A DNA stretch of 64,000 nt from Mycobacterium sp. MS1601. GTDB lineage: Bacteria; Actinomycetota; Actinomycetes; Mycobacteriales; Mycobacteriaceae. Below the pieces are notes generated by a model. It did not search any database and was not told where the DNA came from. It saw only the letters and a list, made by a program, of their open reading frames with translations. Shown piece by piece: positions 7,907-16,159 of this stretch (its first letter is position 1; the number at the start of each line of letters is the position of its first letter). The stretch lies in NCBI RefSeq assembly GCF_001984215.1, contig NZ_CP019420.1:2604001-2668000 (forward strand), given 5' to 3'. The translations under genes and the position numbers were made by a program.

Positions 7907-9420
7907 TGCACCGCCTCCGTGTCTTGAGTATCGGGTGAACTGAAAAACGCTGTCAGCACTGAGTTCTCGTTTATCTCAGTTCCTTCGAAGTGGGCGGAGA
8001 CGCGTCCTTCGTGCATCACATAGACGCGGTCCGACATTCCCAGTACCTCGGGCAGGTCCGAGGAAATCAACACCACTGCGTTACCGGCGGCAGCCAACTC
8101 GTCCATCACGCGGTAGACGTCGATCTTCGCATTCACGTCGATGCCCACCGTCGGCTCATCGAAGATGTGAATGTCCGCGCGATGCAGAAGACCTCGCGCC
8201 AGTACCGCTTTCTGCTGATTGCCTCCGGAGAAGAGGTCTGTGCGGCGGCCAGTCAGTGGAGGCCGTATCTTCATCCGCTCGACATGCCGTCTGGAAAGTA
8301 CCCGTTCGCGCTGCCGGCCCAGAAACCCCCAACGCGCCACACCTGCCGAGCTCAAGCTGCCGAGGGTGATGTTGGTGGACAGCGGCTGGTTCAGGGCCAG
8401 TCCCTGACGTTTGCGGTCGGAGGGGTAGTACACGACTCCGTTTCGAATCGCTTTGTGCGGAGTCAAGTTCGACAGCGGCTTGTGCCGCACCGCGACGGTT
8501 CCACCGACGATCTGGTTCAGGCCGAAGCAAGCTCGTCCGAGGGCAGACTTACCGGAGCCGAGCAATCCAGCTATTCCCACAATCTCGCCCGCTCGGAATT
8601 GCATGGATGCACCGGCCACTTCGGATGCCGACAGCGATTCGATTGTCAGCAGCTCGCTCCCGGGCTGACGGAACGAGCGCGGGTACAGATTCTCCGGCTG
8701 GCGGCCCGTCATCAGCTCGACCAAGCGATCGCTGTCACCGATCTCTTCTGGGCCTACTCCGCCGACCCGTCGACCGTCGCGTAGCACGGTGACCCGATGG
8801 CCTATCTTCGCGATCTCCTTGAGACGGTGGGTGATGTAGATGATGCCGATTCCGCTTCTGGCCAAAGTCTCTACGAGCGAGAGCAGTTGGTCACTTTCTT
8901 GCTCACCGAGGCTGGCGGTGGGCTCATCGAGGATCAGCAGGCGCGCACTGCCCATCAATCCCTTGGCGATCTCCACGAGCTGTTGAGCAGAGCGGGGCAG
9001 TGTGTCCGCCCGGGCGGTGAGCGGAATGTCGGCGCCTATCTTGGCAAGTGCATCGTGGGCCAGATGGGGGATGCGGCTGCGATGAACGATCCCGTTCCGT
9101 GACGGGAGGCGACCGAGGAACAGGTTTTCCGCGACCGTGAGGCACGGCACCAGGCTCAATTCTTGGAACACCGTGCTGATTCCGGCCTCCTGCGCGGCAC
9201 GCGGGGAGTTCAACTCAACCGGTTCACCGTCGAGCAGCAGACGCCCTGACGACGGAGACTGCACGCCGGCGAGGATCTTTATCAGTGTGGACTTTCCGGC
9301 TCCGTTCTCCCCCAGAAGAATGTGTACTTCGCCGGGTTCCACTGTGAGATCCACTCCGTCCAGGGCAACAACCCCGGGAAAGGTCTTGCCCAGCGACTCA
9401 ACTCGCAGAAGTGGTGCCAC
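7903..9420 (-). CDS. CUT2-type ABC transporter ATPase (RbsA-like, two nucleotide-binding domains)
   Basis: A 505-aa duplicated ATPase. First half: Walker A GENGAGKSTLIK, signature LPRSAQQLVEIAKGL, Walker B RLLILDEPTASL. Second half: a GLLGSGKSALGR loop, signature FSGGNQQKAVLARGL and IHIFDEPTVGIDV. Degeneracy between the two halves is normal for RbsA/MglA proteins. The start is GTG at 9420, sharing one base with the TAG stop of the amidohydrolase gene (TAGTG), and the end overlaps the permease start by 4 nt. It powers the importer encoded on both sides. Confidence 0.93.
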   Translation of the reverse strand: MAPLLRVESLGKTFPGVVALDGVDLTVEPGEVHILLGENGAGKSTLIKILAGVQSPSSGRLLLDGEPVELNSPRAAQEAGISTVFQELSLVPCLTVAENLFLGRLPSRNGIVHRSRIPHLAHDALAKIGADIPLTARADTLPRSAQQLVEIAKGLMGSARLLILDEPTASLGEQESDQLLSLVETLARSGIGIIYITHRLKEIAKIGHRVTVLRDGRRVGGVGPEEIGDSDRLVELMTGRQPENLYPRSFRQPGSELLTIESLSASEVAGASMQFRAGEIVGIAGLLGSGKSALGRACFGLNQIVGGTVAVRHKPLSNLTPHKAIRNGVVYYPSDRKRQGLALNQPLSTNITLGSLSSAGVARWGFLGRQRERVLSRRHVERMKIRPPLTGRRTDLFSGGNQQKAVLARGLLHRADIHIFDEPTVGIDVNAKIDVYRVMDELAAAGNAVVLISSDLPEVLGMSDRVYVMHEGRVSAHFEGTEINENSVLTAFFSSPDTQDTEAVQ

Positions 9421-11087
9421 TACGCCGCTGCCGATCTCTTGTGCACTGATACCCCGGCCAGAAACACCTCGTCGACGAGGGCGCTGCGAACCTCGTCGAG
9501 GCCGCCGGCACGGGGGTCGCGGTCCAATACGGCGATGTCACCCCATTTGCCGACTTCGATGGAACCCACGCTGTCCTGCATCCCAAGAGATCGGGCGCCT
9601 TCGATGGTGTGCAGGCGCAGTGCCTCGGTGAAGGAGATGGTCTCTGCAGGCTCGATGTGCAGGCCCCAGTAGCTACGGCGCGCCATACATTCCCAGATCG
9701 AGAACATGGGGTTGGACTGTTCGGCCTCCGCCCCTGGCGCGACATCGGAGCTGGCCACCGGGCCGACCCCATCGTCGAGCATGCTGCGCAGCGGTAGTCG
9801 TCCCGTCAGGCCACCGTCGCCGAGCAGCATCGGCACGAAGTCGGCCATGAAGTTATAGAGAAACACCGGCTGCAGTACCGGTATCACGTTCGCGCGCCGG
9901 AACAATTCGAGATCAGCGCGATCGTTGACCAGGTTCCCGGCGTGCTCGATGCGCACCGGCCGATGATCGTGTGGCCCAGGGACACTGAGTAATGCGGAGA
10001 GTATCTCGTCCTGAGCCCGTGGCCCGTTGGCGTGGATGGCGACTTGAATGTCGCGGCGGCGGGTGGCGCGCAGAGCGCGAAGCACATCGCCCTGCGTCAT
10101 GTTCAGTGTTCCCTTGTAACCGGGGTACGGGGCGTGCTCGGCGACGTAGGGGGTGCGGGTGGCGGCGTTACGTGCCGAGTATCCGCCGTCGGCGAAGAGT
10201 TTGGTTCCTGCCGCACGCATCCAGTCGGTGCCGGCCCTGCTCCGGTACGTGCTGACCCAATCACAGACTTCTTCCAACGGTCCTGCCGACGGCGCCATGG
10301 GATACAGCACACCTCGGGCCGCGATGTCTTTCGAACCCACCAGATCGTCCATGATGTCGGCGTTGTCGAATGAACTGAGCATTTCGCCGAACGTGGTGAC
10401 GCCATAAGCGGTGAACAGCTCGGAATACGTGGACGCGAGGTGTCGCCGCACCTCGGCTCTGTCCATGGGCGGCACCGGTAGGAGTTGATCGATCTCGCTG
10501 ACCACCCCGGTCGGTACGCCGTTGTCGTCGAGGTGTACGACAGGACTACCCCACAAGCCTGCCGCCCCATTGAGGAACCGCTCCACCTGAGCCAATTCAA
10601 GTGCCCGCGTGTTGAGTACGGAAGTATGTCCACCGCAAGCGATCTGGATGGGAATGGTGGTGCTCACCCGGTCGAGTTCAGCACGGGTGGGGAGTCGACG
10701 TTCGGCGAGCTTCTGATCGAAGAACAAGTTTCCGTAGCCGAGCAGCCAGTCGCCGTCTGCGACATCGGCAGCCGCCTCGATCAGACGGTCCAGCACGTCG
10801 GCGATGGTCTTGCAGCCAGGTACCCGGCAGTCGACCGCCCGCCCGCGGGCAGTGCTGAGAAGCTCCAGGTGGATGTGCGGATCTACAAATCCTGGCACCA
10901 CGGCGCGCTCGCCGAAGTCACGGACTTCGATGCCTGATGTCCGGGCTTCCTCGGCGAGCCGGCGCGACCCCACCGCTGCTATTCGGCCATTGATGATGAC
11001 AACCGCTTCGGCATCTGCGCCTCCGGTGACACTCACTATCCGACCGGTCAGAGCAATCGAGTCATGTTGGCGCCGAGCTGTTGTCAC
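9420..11087 (-). CDS. Metal-dependent amidohydrolase (amidohydrolase_3, YtcJ-like)
   Basis: A 555-aa hydrolase. N-terminal composite-domain strand then the HxH metal motif in VVPGFVDPHIHLELL, a conserved histidine in ACGGHTSVLNTR, KLFADGGYSARNA, a metal histidine in VAIHANG, another in RIEHAGNL, and the late aspartate in VASSDVAPGA. The C terminus has the typical IEVGKWGDIAVLDRDP strand. YtcJ-like enzymes cleave amides, formamides or cyclic imides. It is coupled to the lipoprotein gene upstream (4-nt overlap) and to the ATPase downstream, so it probably acts on the imported compound or its first product. No secretion signal is visible; cytoplasmic action is inferred. Confidence 0.87.
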   Translation of the reverse strand: MTTARRQHDSIALTGRIVSVTGGADAEAVVIINGRIAAVGSRRLAEEARTSGIEVRDFGERAVVPGFVDPHIHLELLSTARGRAVDCRVPGCKTIADVLDRLIEAAADVADGDWLLGYGNLFFDQKLAERRLPTRAELDRVSTTIPIQIACGGHTSVLNTRALELAQVERFLNGAAGLWGSPVVHLDDNGVPTGVVSEIDQLLPVPPMDRAEVRRHLASTYSELFTAYGVTTFGEMLSSFDNADIMDDLVGSKDIAARGVLYPMAPSAGPLEEVCDWVSTYRSRAGTDWMRAAGTKLFADGGYSARNAATRTPYVAEHAPYPGYKGTLNMTQGDVLRALRATRRRDIQVAIHANGPRAQDEILSALLSVPGPHDHRPVRIEHAGNLVNDRADLELFRRANVIPVLQPVFLYNFMADFVPMLLGDGGLTGRLPLRSMLDDGVGPVASSDVAPGAEAEQSNPMFSIWECMARRSYWGLHIEPAETISFTEALRLHTIEGARSLGMQDSVGSIEVGKWGDIAVLDRDPRAGGLDEVRSALVDEVFLAGVSVHKRSAAA

Positions 11088-12232
11088 TGGTTGTCTCCTG
11101 GTTTGACGTTGGACACCGGGCTCCAGCCATCGGGTGCGAAACTGGTGGTGGTGTCGAAGTCGGCGAGGTTGTCGGCTTCACCGGCGGCTGGACCGCAGAC
11201 GGTCAGCGGAAGGGGCCCCATGCGTTCGAACCCCTCCTTCTGTGGTTTGCCTTCGAGTAGTCGCACGGCGAGGTCGACGGCCATCCGGCTGGTGCGAACG
11301 GGTTGCTCGGTGGGCGCGCAGACCACTCGACCGGTCTCCAGCAGTTCCATCGTGGTCGGAACGAGATAGGTTGCCCACAAGCTGATCTTCTCGGCCAGCC
11401 CACGTTCGGCCAGCACTCCGTGGGCCACGTCGACAGTGGTCGCCGTGCCGACGATCGCGTCAAGGTCTGGGTAGGCCGACACACTGTCCTCGACGAGGGC
11501 CAGCTGTACCTCCCGGGCGGTCTCGCCGTACTTCACGTCCAGCAACTCGACGTCGGACCCCGCCAGGGCATCCTTGAACCCGAGCACCGAACGTTCTGAC
11601 CACCCAGCACCTGCCGGCCCCGGCAACAACACCACGCGCTTGGCCTTGTTCAACGCCACCAGCTGCTCGCCGATCGCGTGACCCATGTTGTAGTAATCGA
11701 CGATTGCGTGGCCCGGCACGTCGGCGGTGACGCCGTTGCCGTAGTCCACCACGACGACGCCGGCGTCTATTGCCTGCTGAATGACAGGGTTGAGCGCATC
11801 CTGACTCACCGCGCCGACGATGATCGCATCAGCGCCCTGGGCTGTGCAGTCTTCGATCTGCTTGACCTGCTCGGTGGTGCCGGTGTAGCCACCGGCGTCG
11901 CTGAATCGCATCTCCAGGCCCAGTCGGCGGCTCTCGGCGGTCATTCCGTAGTTGGTGGCAACCCAGATGGGGTCTTTGAGATGCGGCACTGTGACGCAGA
12001 TCTGCCAGGGCTGCGTCACCTCCGACGTGTCGAGTGACGAGTACTCACCTTCGGTACCTGCCCCGATGCATCCGGGTTCGATGCCGGCAGCGTCGCAGTC
12101 GACGAAGATCGCAGGCGCTGACCATGGCTGTTCATCTTCGGCGCGGATGTCGGCGTTGTCGCCACTGCACGCCGTAGCGGCGGTGGTCAGGATGCAGGCG
12201 CCGACGGCGCTGGCTACCAGTGTCGCTCTCAT
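11084..12232 (-). CDS. ABC transporter substrate-binding lipoprotein (RbsB-like, periplasmic-binding-protein family 4)
   Basis: A 382-aa lipoprotein. The signal peptide (residues 1-22, ACILTTAATAC) ends in a lipobox-like cysteine. The mature part has the two-lobed sugar-binding-type fold: the first lobe contains VTVPHLKDPIWVATNYGM, and later come DAIIVGAVSQDALNPVIQQA and DLDAIVGTA. It is first in the minus-strand operon, with a good ribosome site (AAAGGAGACGAA before the ATG). It captures the transported ligand at the membrane. Ligand identity is not visible; the neighbouring amidohydrolase and pyridine-type monooxygenase hint at an N-containing compound. Confidence 0.9.
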   Translation of the reverse strand: MRATLVASAVGACILTTAATACSGDNADIRAEDEQPWSAPAIFVDCDAAGIEPGCIGAGTEGEYSSLDTSEVTQPWQICVTVPHLKDPIWVATNYGMTAESRRLGLEMRFSDAGGYTGTTEQVKQIEDCTAQGADAIIVGAVSQDALNPVIQQAIDAGVVVVDYGNGVTADVPGHAIVDYYNMGHAIGEQLVALNKAKRVVLLPGPAGAGWSERSVLGFKDALAGSDVELLDVKYGETAREVQLALVEDSVSAYPDLDAIVGTATTVDVAHGVLAERGLAEKISLWATYLVPTTMELLETGRVVCAPTEQPVRTSRMAVDLAVRLLEGKPQKEGFERMGPLPLTVCGPAAGEADNLADFDTTTSFAPDGWSPVSNVKPGDNQ

Positions 12233-12291
12233 TTCGTCTCCTTTGGCCCGGTCGCGATTGGGTGGGCAATGCGCGCCCAGTGATTGATCTT

Positions 12292-12334
12292 GGCTGAAGT
12301 GATGCTGAAGATGAACTGTGACGCTACTTCAGCC
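12292..12334. promoter_or_regulatory. Inverted CTGAAGT repeats between the ABC operon and the monooxygenase gene
   Basis: GGCTGAAGT at 12292-12300 and its perfect reverse complement ACTTCAGCC at 12326-12334. Further copies of the core occur at 12305-12310 (CTGAAG) and 12456-12463 (ACTGAAGT). Repeated half-sites in a 268-bp divergent gap suggest one regulator, perhaps the XRE-cupin protein, controlling both directions. Confidence 0.45.
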
Positions 12335-12439
12335 ATCTTTGCCTCGCAAGGGGTGCTGGCGAGCGAAAATAGCTTGTGTAGAGCGTATTAAGGCTGAATG
12401 TTAATGATGGGTTTCTGAATTATTACTGCATGCGTGCTC

Positions 12440-12468
12440 TTGTTGTAGTGAATTTACTGAAGTACAGT
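12440..12468 (+). promoter_or_regulatory. Candidate promoter for the flavin monooxygenase gene
   Basis: TTGTTG (12440-12445), a 17-bp spacer and TACAGT (12463-12468) form a sigma-70-like promoter about 30 bp before the ATG. One CTGAAGT motif copy lies in the spacer, where a bound regulator would block RNA polymerase. Confidence 0.4.
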
Positions 12469-12500
12469 CCAAGTTCTTCAACAGAGGGGAAGGTTCATTG

Positions 12501-13646
12501 ATGGGTCGTCGCCACGTCGAGATCGCCGGAGCAGGTCTGGCCGGTCTCACTGCCGCAGCAGCACTCGGACAACGCGGGTGGTCGGTCCGCGTGCATGAGC
12601 GCGGTGCTGAACTCCGTGAAATCGGTGCAGGAATTTACCTGTGGGAGAACGCTTTACGGGCACTGGAAAGTATTGGTGCGTACGAGGCTGTGACGGCCTA
12701 CGCGGAACGGGTGCAGACCCCAGAGCTTCGTGACCACCGACACCGTGTGGTTCAACGTGAATGGTTGCGCCACGGCCGGCTTTACACCGTGGCGCGACGT
12801 CACCTCCATAGCTGTCTGGTTGATGCCGCGCGTGCCGCAGGCGCCGAGATCCTCACCAAGTCGGCTGTGGCGGGAGCATCGACCGACGGTACGCTGATCC
12901 TCGACGATGGCTCTGAGATGAAGGCAGACTTGGTAATCGGGGCGGATGGCTACTCGTCGCGCGTACGCGAGGCCCTCGGACTCGGCAAGGCCACCGTCAA
13001 CCTGGGCGACGGATGCGGCCGTCACATGATCCCGCGGACCGCGGACGACCCCGTCAACGCCACCATTGAGGAATGGAACGGCGGGCGACGTATCGGCGTC
13101 GTGCCCTGCTCACCGGACCATACCTACATTTTCCTGTGCTGCCCGGACAGTGACGCCGAAGGCAAGCAGCAGACACCGTTCAATCGGTCGACCTGGTTGG
13201 ACAGCTTCCCGCACATGGCATCTCAGCTCAACCGTATCCCGGACAACCCGGAAGGGCGGTATGCCACTTTCTACGATGTGCAGTCGCGTGGGTGGCACGC
13301 GGGCAAGGCTGCGATTATCGGTGACGCGGCCCATGCCATGTCGCCGAATCTCGGACAAGCGGCGTGCTGCGGCATGATGAACGCGGTTGCGTTGGGACAG
13401 GCCCTCGATCGTTACGACGTGCCGAACGCACTTGACGTATGGGAAGCCAGCGAGCGCCCGGTGACCGACCGTGTGCAGCAGTACTCGCGACTGTACGGTC
13501 GCATGGGTACCAGATGGCCACGGGCTCTGCTGGACGCTCGGTCCGCGTTGATCTGGGCGCTCGGTAAGTCGAAGCCGGTTCAGACCCGCATCAATTTCGC
13601 GGCATCCTACTTCCCGAGCCTCGACAAGGAAGTGGTCAGCGGGTAA
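12501..13646 (+). CDS. FAD-dependent aromatic monooxygenase resembling MHPC oxygenase (pyridine-ring opening)
   Basis: Class A flavoprotein monooxygenase of 381 aa. FAD motifs are visible: GAGLAGLTAA at the N terminus, the DG motif LVIGADGYSSRVRE, and the GD motif AAIIGDAAHAMSPNLGQ. The stretch GAGIYLWENALRALESIG and the last motif resemble, from memory, 2-methyl-3-hydroxypyridine-5-carboxylate oxygenase, which opens a 3-hydroxypyridine ring in vitamin B6 breakdown, more than NicC or salicylate hydroxylases. ATG at 12501 has a GAGGGGAAGG ribosome site 8 nt upstream. It is divergent from the ABC/amidohydrolase operon. It may open a hydroxypyridine ring directly, with the amidohydrolase acting next; the exact substrate is unproven. 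Confidence 0.85.
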   Translation: MGRRHVEIAGAGLAGLTAAAALGQRGWSVRVHERGAELREIGAGIYLWENALRALESIGAYEAVTAYAERVQTPELRDHRHRVVQREWLRHGRLYTVARRHLHSCLVDAARAAGAEILTKSAVAGASTDGTLILDDGSEMKADLVIGADGYSSRVREALGLGKATVNLGDGCGRHMIPRTADDPVNATIEEWNGGRRIGVVPCSPDHTYIFLCCPDSDAEGKQQTPFNRSTWLDSFPHMASQLNRIPDNPEGRYATFYDVQSRGWHAGKAAIIGDAAHAMSPNLGQAACCGMMNAVALGQALDRYDVPNALDVWEASERPVTDRVQQYSRLYGRMGTRWPRALLDARSALIWALGKSKPVQTRINFAASYFPSLDKEVVSG

Positions 13647-13699
13647 GTCACGATCGGTGTGACATCAGCGGTACCGCCACCCAAAAATCGACGTTCCCC

Positions 13700-14371
13700 C
13701 TACGCGTTGTCGAACTGGTCGAGAGCGAAGGCACACGAGGAAGCGACGTGCTCACGCATGAGACGCTCGGCGAGGTCTTTGTCCCTGTTGCTGATGGCGG
13801 TGAGGATGCTCTCGTGCTCGACCAGGGCGGTCTGGCTGCGCTCGTCGGGGTATTTGTAGTTGGCCCGAAAGCTGACCGTGAAGGCGAGCACCTGGCCGAC
13901 CAGCGTGACCAGGAACGGACTGCCTGCAGCCTTGCTGACCGCGGTGTGGAAGGCGAGGTCCGCCATGGCCTGGTCTGCAGCCGACCCTCGGGCGCTCATC
14001 CGGCGGAGCCGTGTCTGTGCATCCTCCATGTCCTCGAGTTGCTCGATGGTGGCGTGTTCGGCGGCGAGCCGGGCGGCATGAGACTCCAAAAGTCCACGTA
14101 GCGTGTAGATCTCCACCAGGTCGTCGTTGGTGATCGTGCGCACGGACGCACCGCGGTTCGGAACGACCTCCACGAGCCCCTCGCTCTGGAGGATTATCAG
14201 GGCTTCCCGTACCGGCGTCCGGCTCACCTGCAGACGCTCGGCGAGAAGCCGCTCCGGCAGAGTTGTGCCCGCGGGCAGTTCTCCGGTGAAGATCTCCGAA
14301 CGCAGGATCTGGGCGATGCCCTCACTTGTACGCTTGGAAACCGAGGTGGCCTCGGGACCCCAGCCGCCCAT
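13700..14371 (-). CDS. GntR-family regulator (FadR/FCD subfamily)
   Basis: A 223-aa repressor-type protein. N-terminal winged helix: LRSEIFTGELPAGTTLPERL, then LQVSRTPVREALIILQSEG, the classical GntR recognition region. The C-terminal FCD ligand domain contains TLRGLLESHAARLAAEHA and conserved His residues (FHTAVSKAAGSPF and MREHVASS) that often bind a metal. ATG 14371 follows a near-perfect ribosome site (AAGGAGACAG), preferred over an upstream in-frame start. Encoded just past the Amt-like gene and facing away from the hydroxypyridine operon, it is the best candidate pathway regulator; inverted repeats at 15986 and 16140 could be its operators. Confidence 0.9.
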   Translation of the reverse strand: MGGWGPEATSVSKRTSEGIAQILRSEIFTGELPAGTTLPERLLAERLQVSRTPVREALIILQSEGLVEVVPNRGASVRTITNDDLVEIYTLRGLLESHAARLAAEHATIEQLEDMEDAQTRLRRMSARGSAADQAMADLAFHTAVSKAAGSPFLVTLVGQVLAFTVSFRANYKYPDERSQTALVEHESILTAISNRDKDLAERLMREHVASSCAFALDQFDNA

Positions 14372-14436
14372 CTGTCTCCTTGCACTCGAGTCAGTGCGCA
14401 TCTTATCCCGGTCGAGCGGCGAGGTGGTCCGGTGGC

Positions 14437-14473
14437 GGTGCGGACGAGCGCAGGGAAAGGGCTCGTCCGCACC
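14437..14473 (-). terminator. Stem-loop between the Amt-like gene and the GntR gene
   Basis: A perfect 13-bp inverted repeat, GGTGCGGACGAGC (14437-14449) and GCTCGTCCGCACC (14461-14473), with an 11-nt loop, sits 6 nt past the Amt-like stop on the minus strand. It should end or attenuate the transporter transcript ahead of the GntR gene. Confidence 0.7.
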
Positions 14474-14479
14474 TCCGGG

Positions 14480-15880
14480 TCAGGCCGGCACGGCCGGGGG
14501 TGCTGTGGCGGCAACGCGGGGGCCGGCTGACTTGGCATCCACGTCGTCATCGGAATGGTTGGGTCCACCCCAGTGGTGCGCGTCGAGTCCACCGAGTTCG
14601 GCTTCCTCGGAGATCCTCAGACCACCGAAGCGTTCGAAGAGCAGGCACATCACAAGTGCGGGAATTCCCACGACCGTGACTGTGGCCAAGACGCCCAGCA
14701 GCTGCCAGAGCGGACTGATCTCCGCGACACCCACGGCGTAGCGGCCCTCCAGTCCGATGTAACCGCCTGTGGGGGTGCCCCATTCGATGAAGCCGACGGC
14801 GATGGCACCGACAATGCCGGGGCCCAGGGCCAGAGGACCCACTTTGGGGTCGTCGATGCCGAGGCGTCGAACCAGCATGGCGGTGCCCAGCGCGACGACC
14901 GGGCCGCAGGCTCCCAGGAGCAAACTCGCCCAAGCGGTGCCGACGTCGAGGAGTGTGCCGCAGATGACGACACCGGCGATCGGGCCCAGAAGGGCCCAGT
15001 TGGCTTCACGTCGGCGGTAGGCGATCACGAGGCCAACCACGGCGCCGCCCAGGATCGCGGCGAAGAGGTTGACGATGACCACGCCGAGGCCGCTCTCGGT
15101 GAAGGAGATCCCGAAGAATCCGACGTCAGGAACGATGTAGCCGCTGCCGATGGTCACGAACGGCAGCGCGAACACGATGAAGAGCGCACCGACCGCGACG
15201 AAGGCGGCGTTGTGGGCGGCCGGCCGAGCGCCGGAGGGGTGCGGGGCGAACGCGCCGAGGCGCGGACCGACGCGCCAGGACAAGATGAGGGCGAATGTTC
15301 CAGCGGTGATGTAAAGCGGGAAAACGCCATCGAAGTCGTGGGTGCCGCGCAGGGTCAAGGGTGACAGGGAGCCCCAGCAGAGGTAGCCCACAAGCGGTGA
15401 CAGTACGGCGCCGATGACGAACGACATCACGTAGAAAGGCAGCGGCTTGATCCGCTCGACGACCCCGGTGTGGATCAGGCCGACGGTGGCCATCGTGAAG
15501 GTCACGAAGAACACGAGGAAGATCTGAAGGACGTCGGCCTCCGGCAACAGCTCCGGGGAGATGTGGCGTGAGGCGGTGTTGGTGAACGTGCCGCCCAACC
15601 ACCAGTCTTTGACTGCCTGCCACAGCGGTGAGGGCACTCCGAAGGCAGAGTTGAACTGCCACTGCCAGATCGGATAGCCGATGACGAGGGTGCCGAGCCC
15701 GCCGATCATCGCGCCGCCGACCTTCTGGACGACGGTATCGAGGACATTGCGCTTGCGGACCATGCCGATGTCGATGAAGACCAAGCCCATCAGCACGAGC
15801 ACCACTGCGAGCGCTCCAAGGGTGTAGATGAACGCGGCCATGATCCAGTTCGTTGACGCCTGTTCGGCGAATTGCTCCAT
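14480..15880 (-). CDS. Divergent Amt/Rh-family channel lacking the twin histidines
   Basis: A 466-aa membrane protein with about eleven helices. It aligns with AmtB at HDFDGVFPLYITAG (AmtB DFAGGTVVHINA), AHNAAFVAVG (PHNLPMVFTG), DDPKVGPLALGPGIVG (DPCDVFGVHGVCGIVG) and the tail GLRISEEAELGGLD (GLRVPEEQEREGLD). At the first pore histidine there is Tyr190, and the second region (Ala351/Leu352) has no histidine. Those two histidines line the ammonium pore in nearly all Amt proteins, so ordinary ammonium conduction is doubtful. ATG 15880 has an AGGAGCTC ribosome site. Divergent from the hydroxypyridine operon, it may import the pyridine substrate or sense it (inference). Confidence 0.8.
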   Translation of the reverse strand: MEQFAEQASTNWIMAAFIYTLGALAVVLVLMGLVFIDIGMVRKRNVLDTVVQKVGGAMIGGLGTLVIGYPIWQWQFNSAFGVPSPLWQAVKDWWLGGTFTNTASRHISPELLPEADVLQIFLVFFVTFTMATVGLIHTGVVERIKPLPFYVMSFVIGAVLSPLVGYLCWGSLSPLTLRGTHDFDGVFPLYITAGTFALILSWRVGPRLGAFAPHPSGARPAAHNAAFVAVGALFIVFALPFVTIGSGYIVPDVGFFGISFTESGLGVVIVNLFAAILGGAVVGLVIAYRRREANWALLGPIAGVVICGTLLDVGTAWASLLLGACGPVVALGTAMLVRRLGIDDPKVGPLALGPGIVGAIAVGFIEWGTPTGGYIGLEGRYAVGVAEISPLWQLLGVLATVTVVGIPALVMCLLFERFGGLRISEEAELGGLDAHHWGGPNHSDDDVDAKSAGPRVAATAPPAVPA

Positions 15881-15985
15881 CTGAGCTCCTGGGCTATCGC
15901 GCCGGGCGGCGCGTGGGATGTGGCCCGCCGACTGATGTCGCGCGGGGTGTCGTCGGGCCGCCGATCCGGCCCCGGGGCATGAACG

Positions 15986-16001
15986 TACACGTGTATGCCA
16001 T
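15986..16001. promoter_or_regulatory. Palindrome with TATGCCAT motif, candidate GntR operator 1
   Basis: TACACGTGTA (15986-15995) is a perfect 10-bp palindrome that runs into GTATGCCAT (15993-16001). TATGCCAT recurs at 16152-16159. It lies in the 277-bp gap between the Amt-like gene and the hydroxypyridine operon. Confidence 0.4.
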
Positions 16002-16139
16002 CTACAGAGAGGGAGTTCTCGAAGTCGAAACACGGGTGAATTCGGGGTAACACGATGTTCACATTCGCGAGCTTGTTTTCGCTGCTAGATAAGTAAATAG
16101 GCCGAATTCTTCGGCGGCTGTTGCACATTTGCCACAGAG

Positions 16140-16159
16140 ATGGCATACATATATGCCAT
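16140..16159. promoter_or_regulatory. Inverted repeat overlapping the first gene of the hydroxypyridine operon, candidate operator 2
   Basis: ATGGCAT (16140-16146) and ATGCCAT (16153-16159) form a perfect 7-bp inverted repeat with a 6-bp AT-rich centre, in contrast to the GC-rich surroundings. It covers the likely start codon at 16158, so a bound repressor would block transcription or initiation. Confidence 0.45.

Noticed and set aside
12501..13646. NicC (6-hydroxynicotinate 3-monooxygenase)
   Set aside because: The GAGIYLWENALRALE region matches MHPCO-type enzymes better, and the gene is outside the operon, paired with the divergent ABC module.
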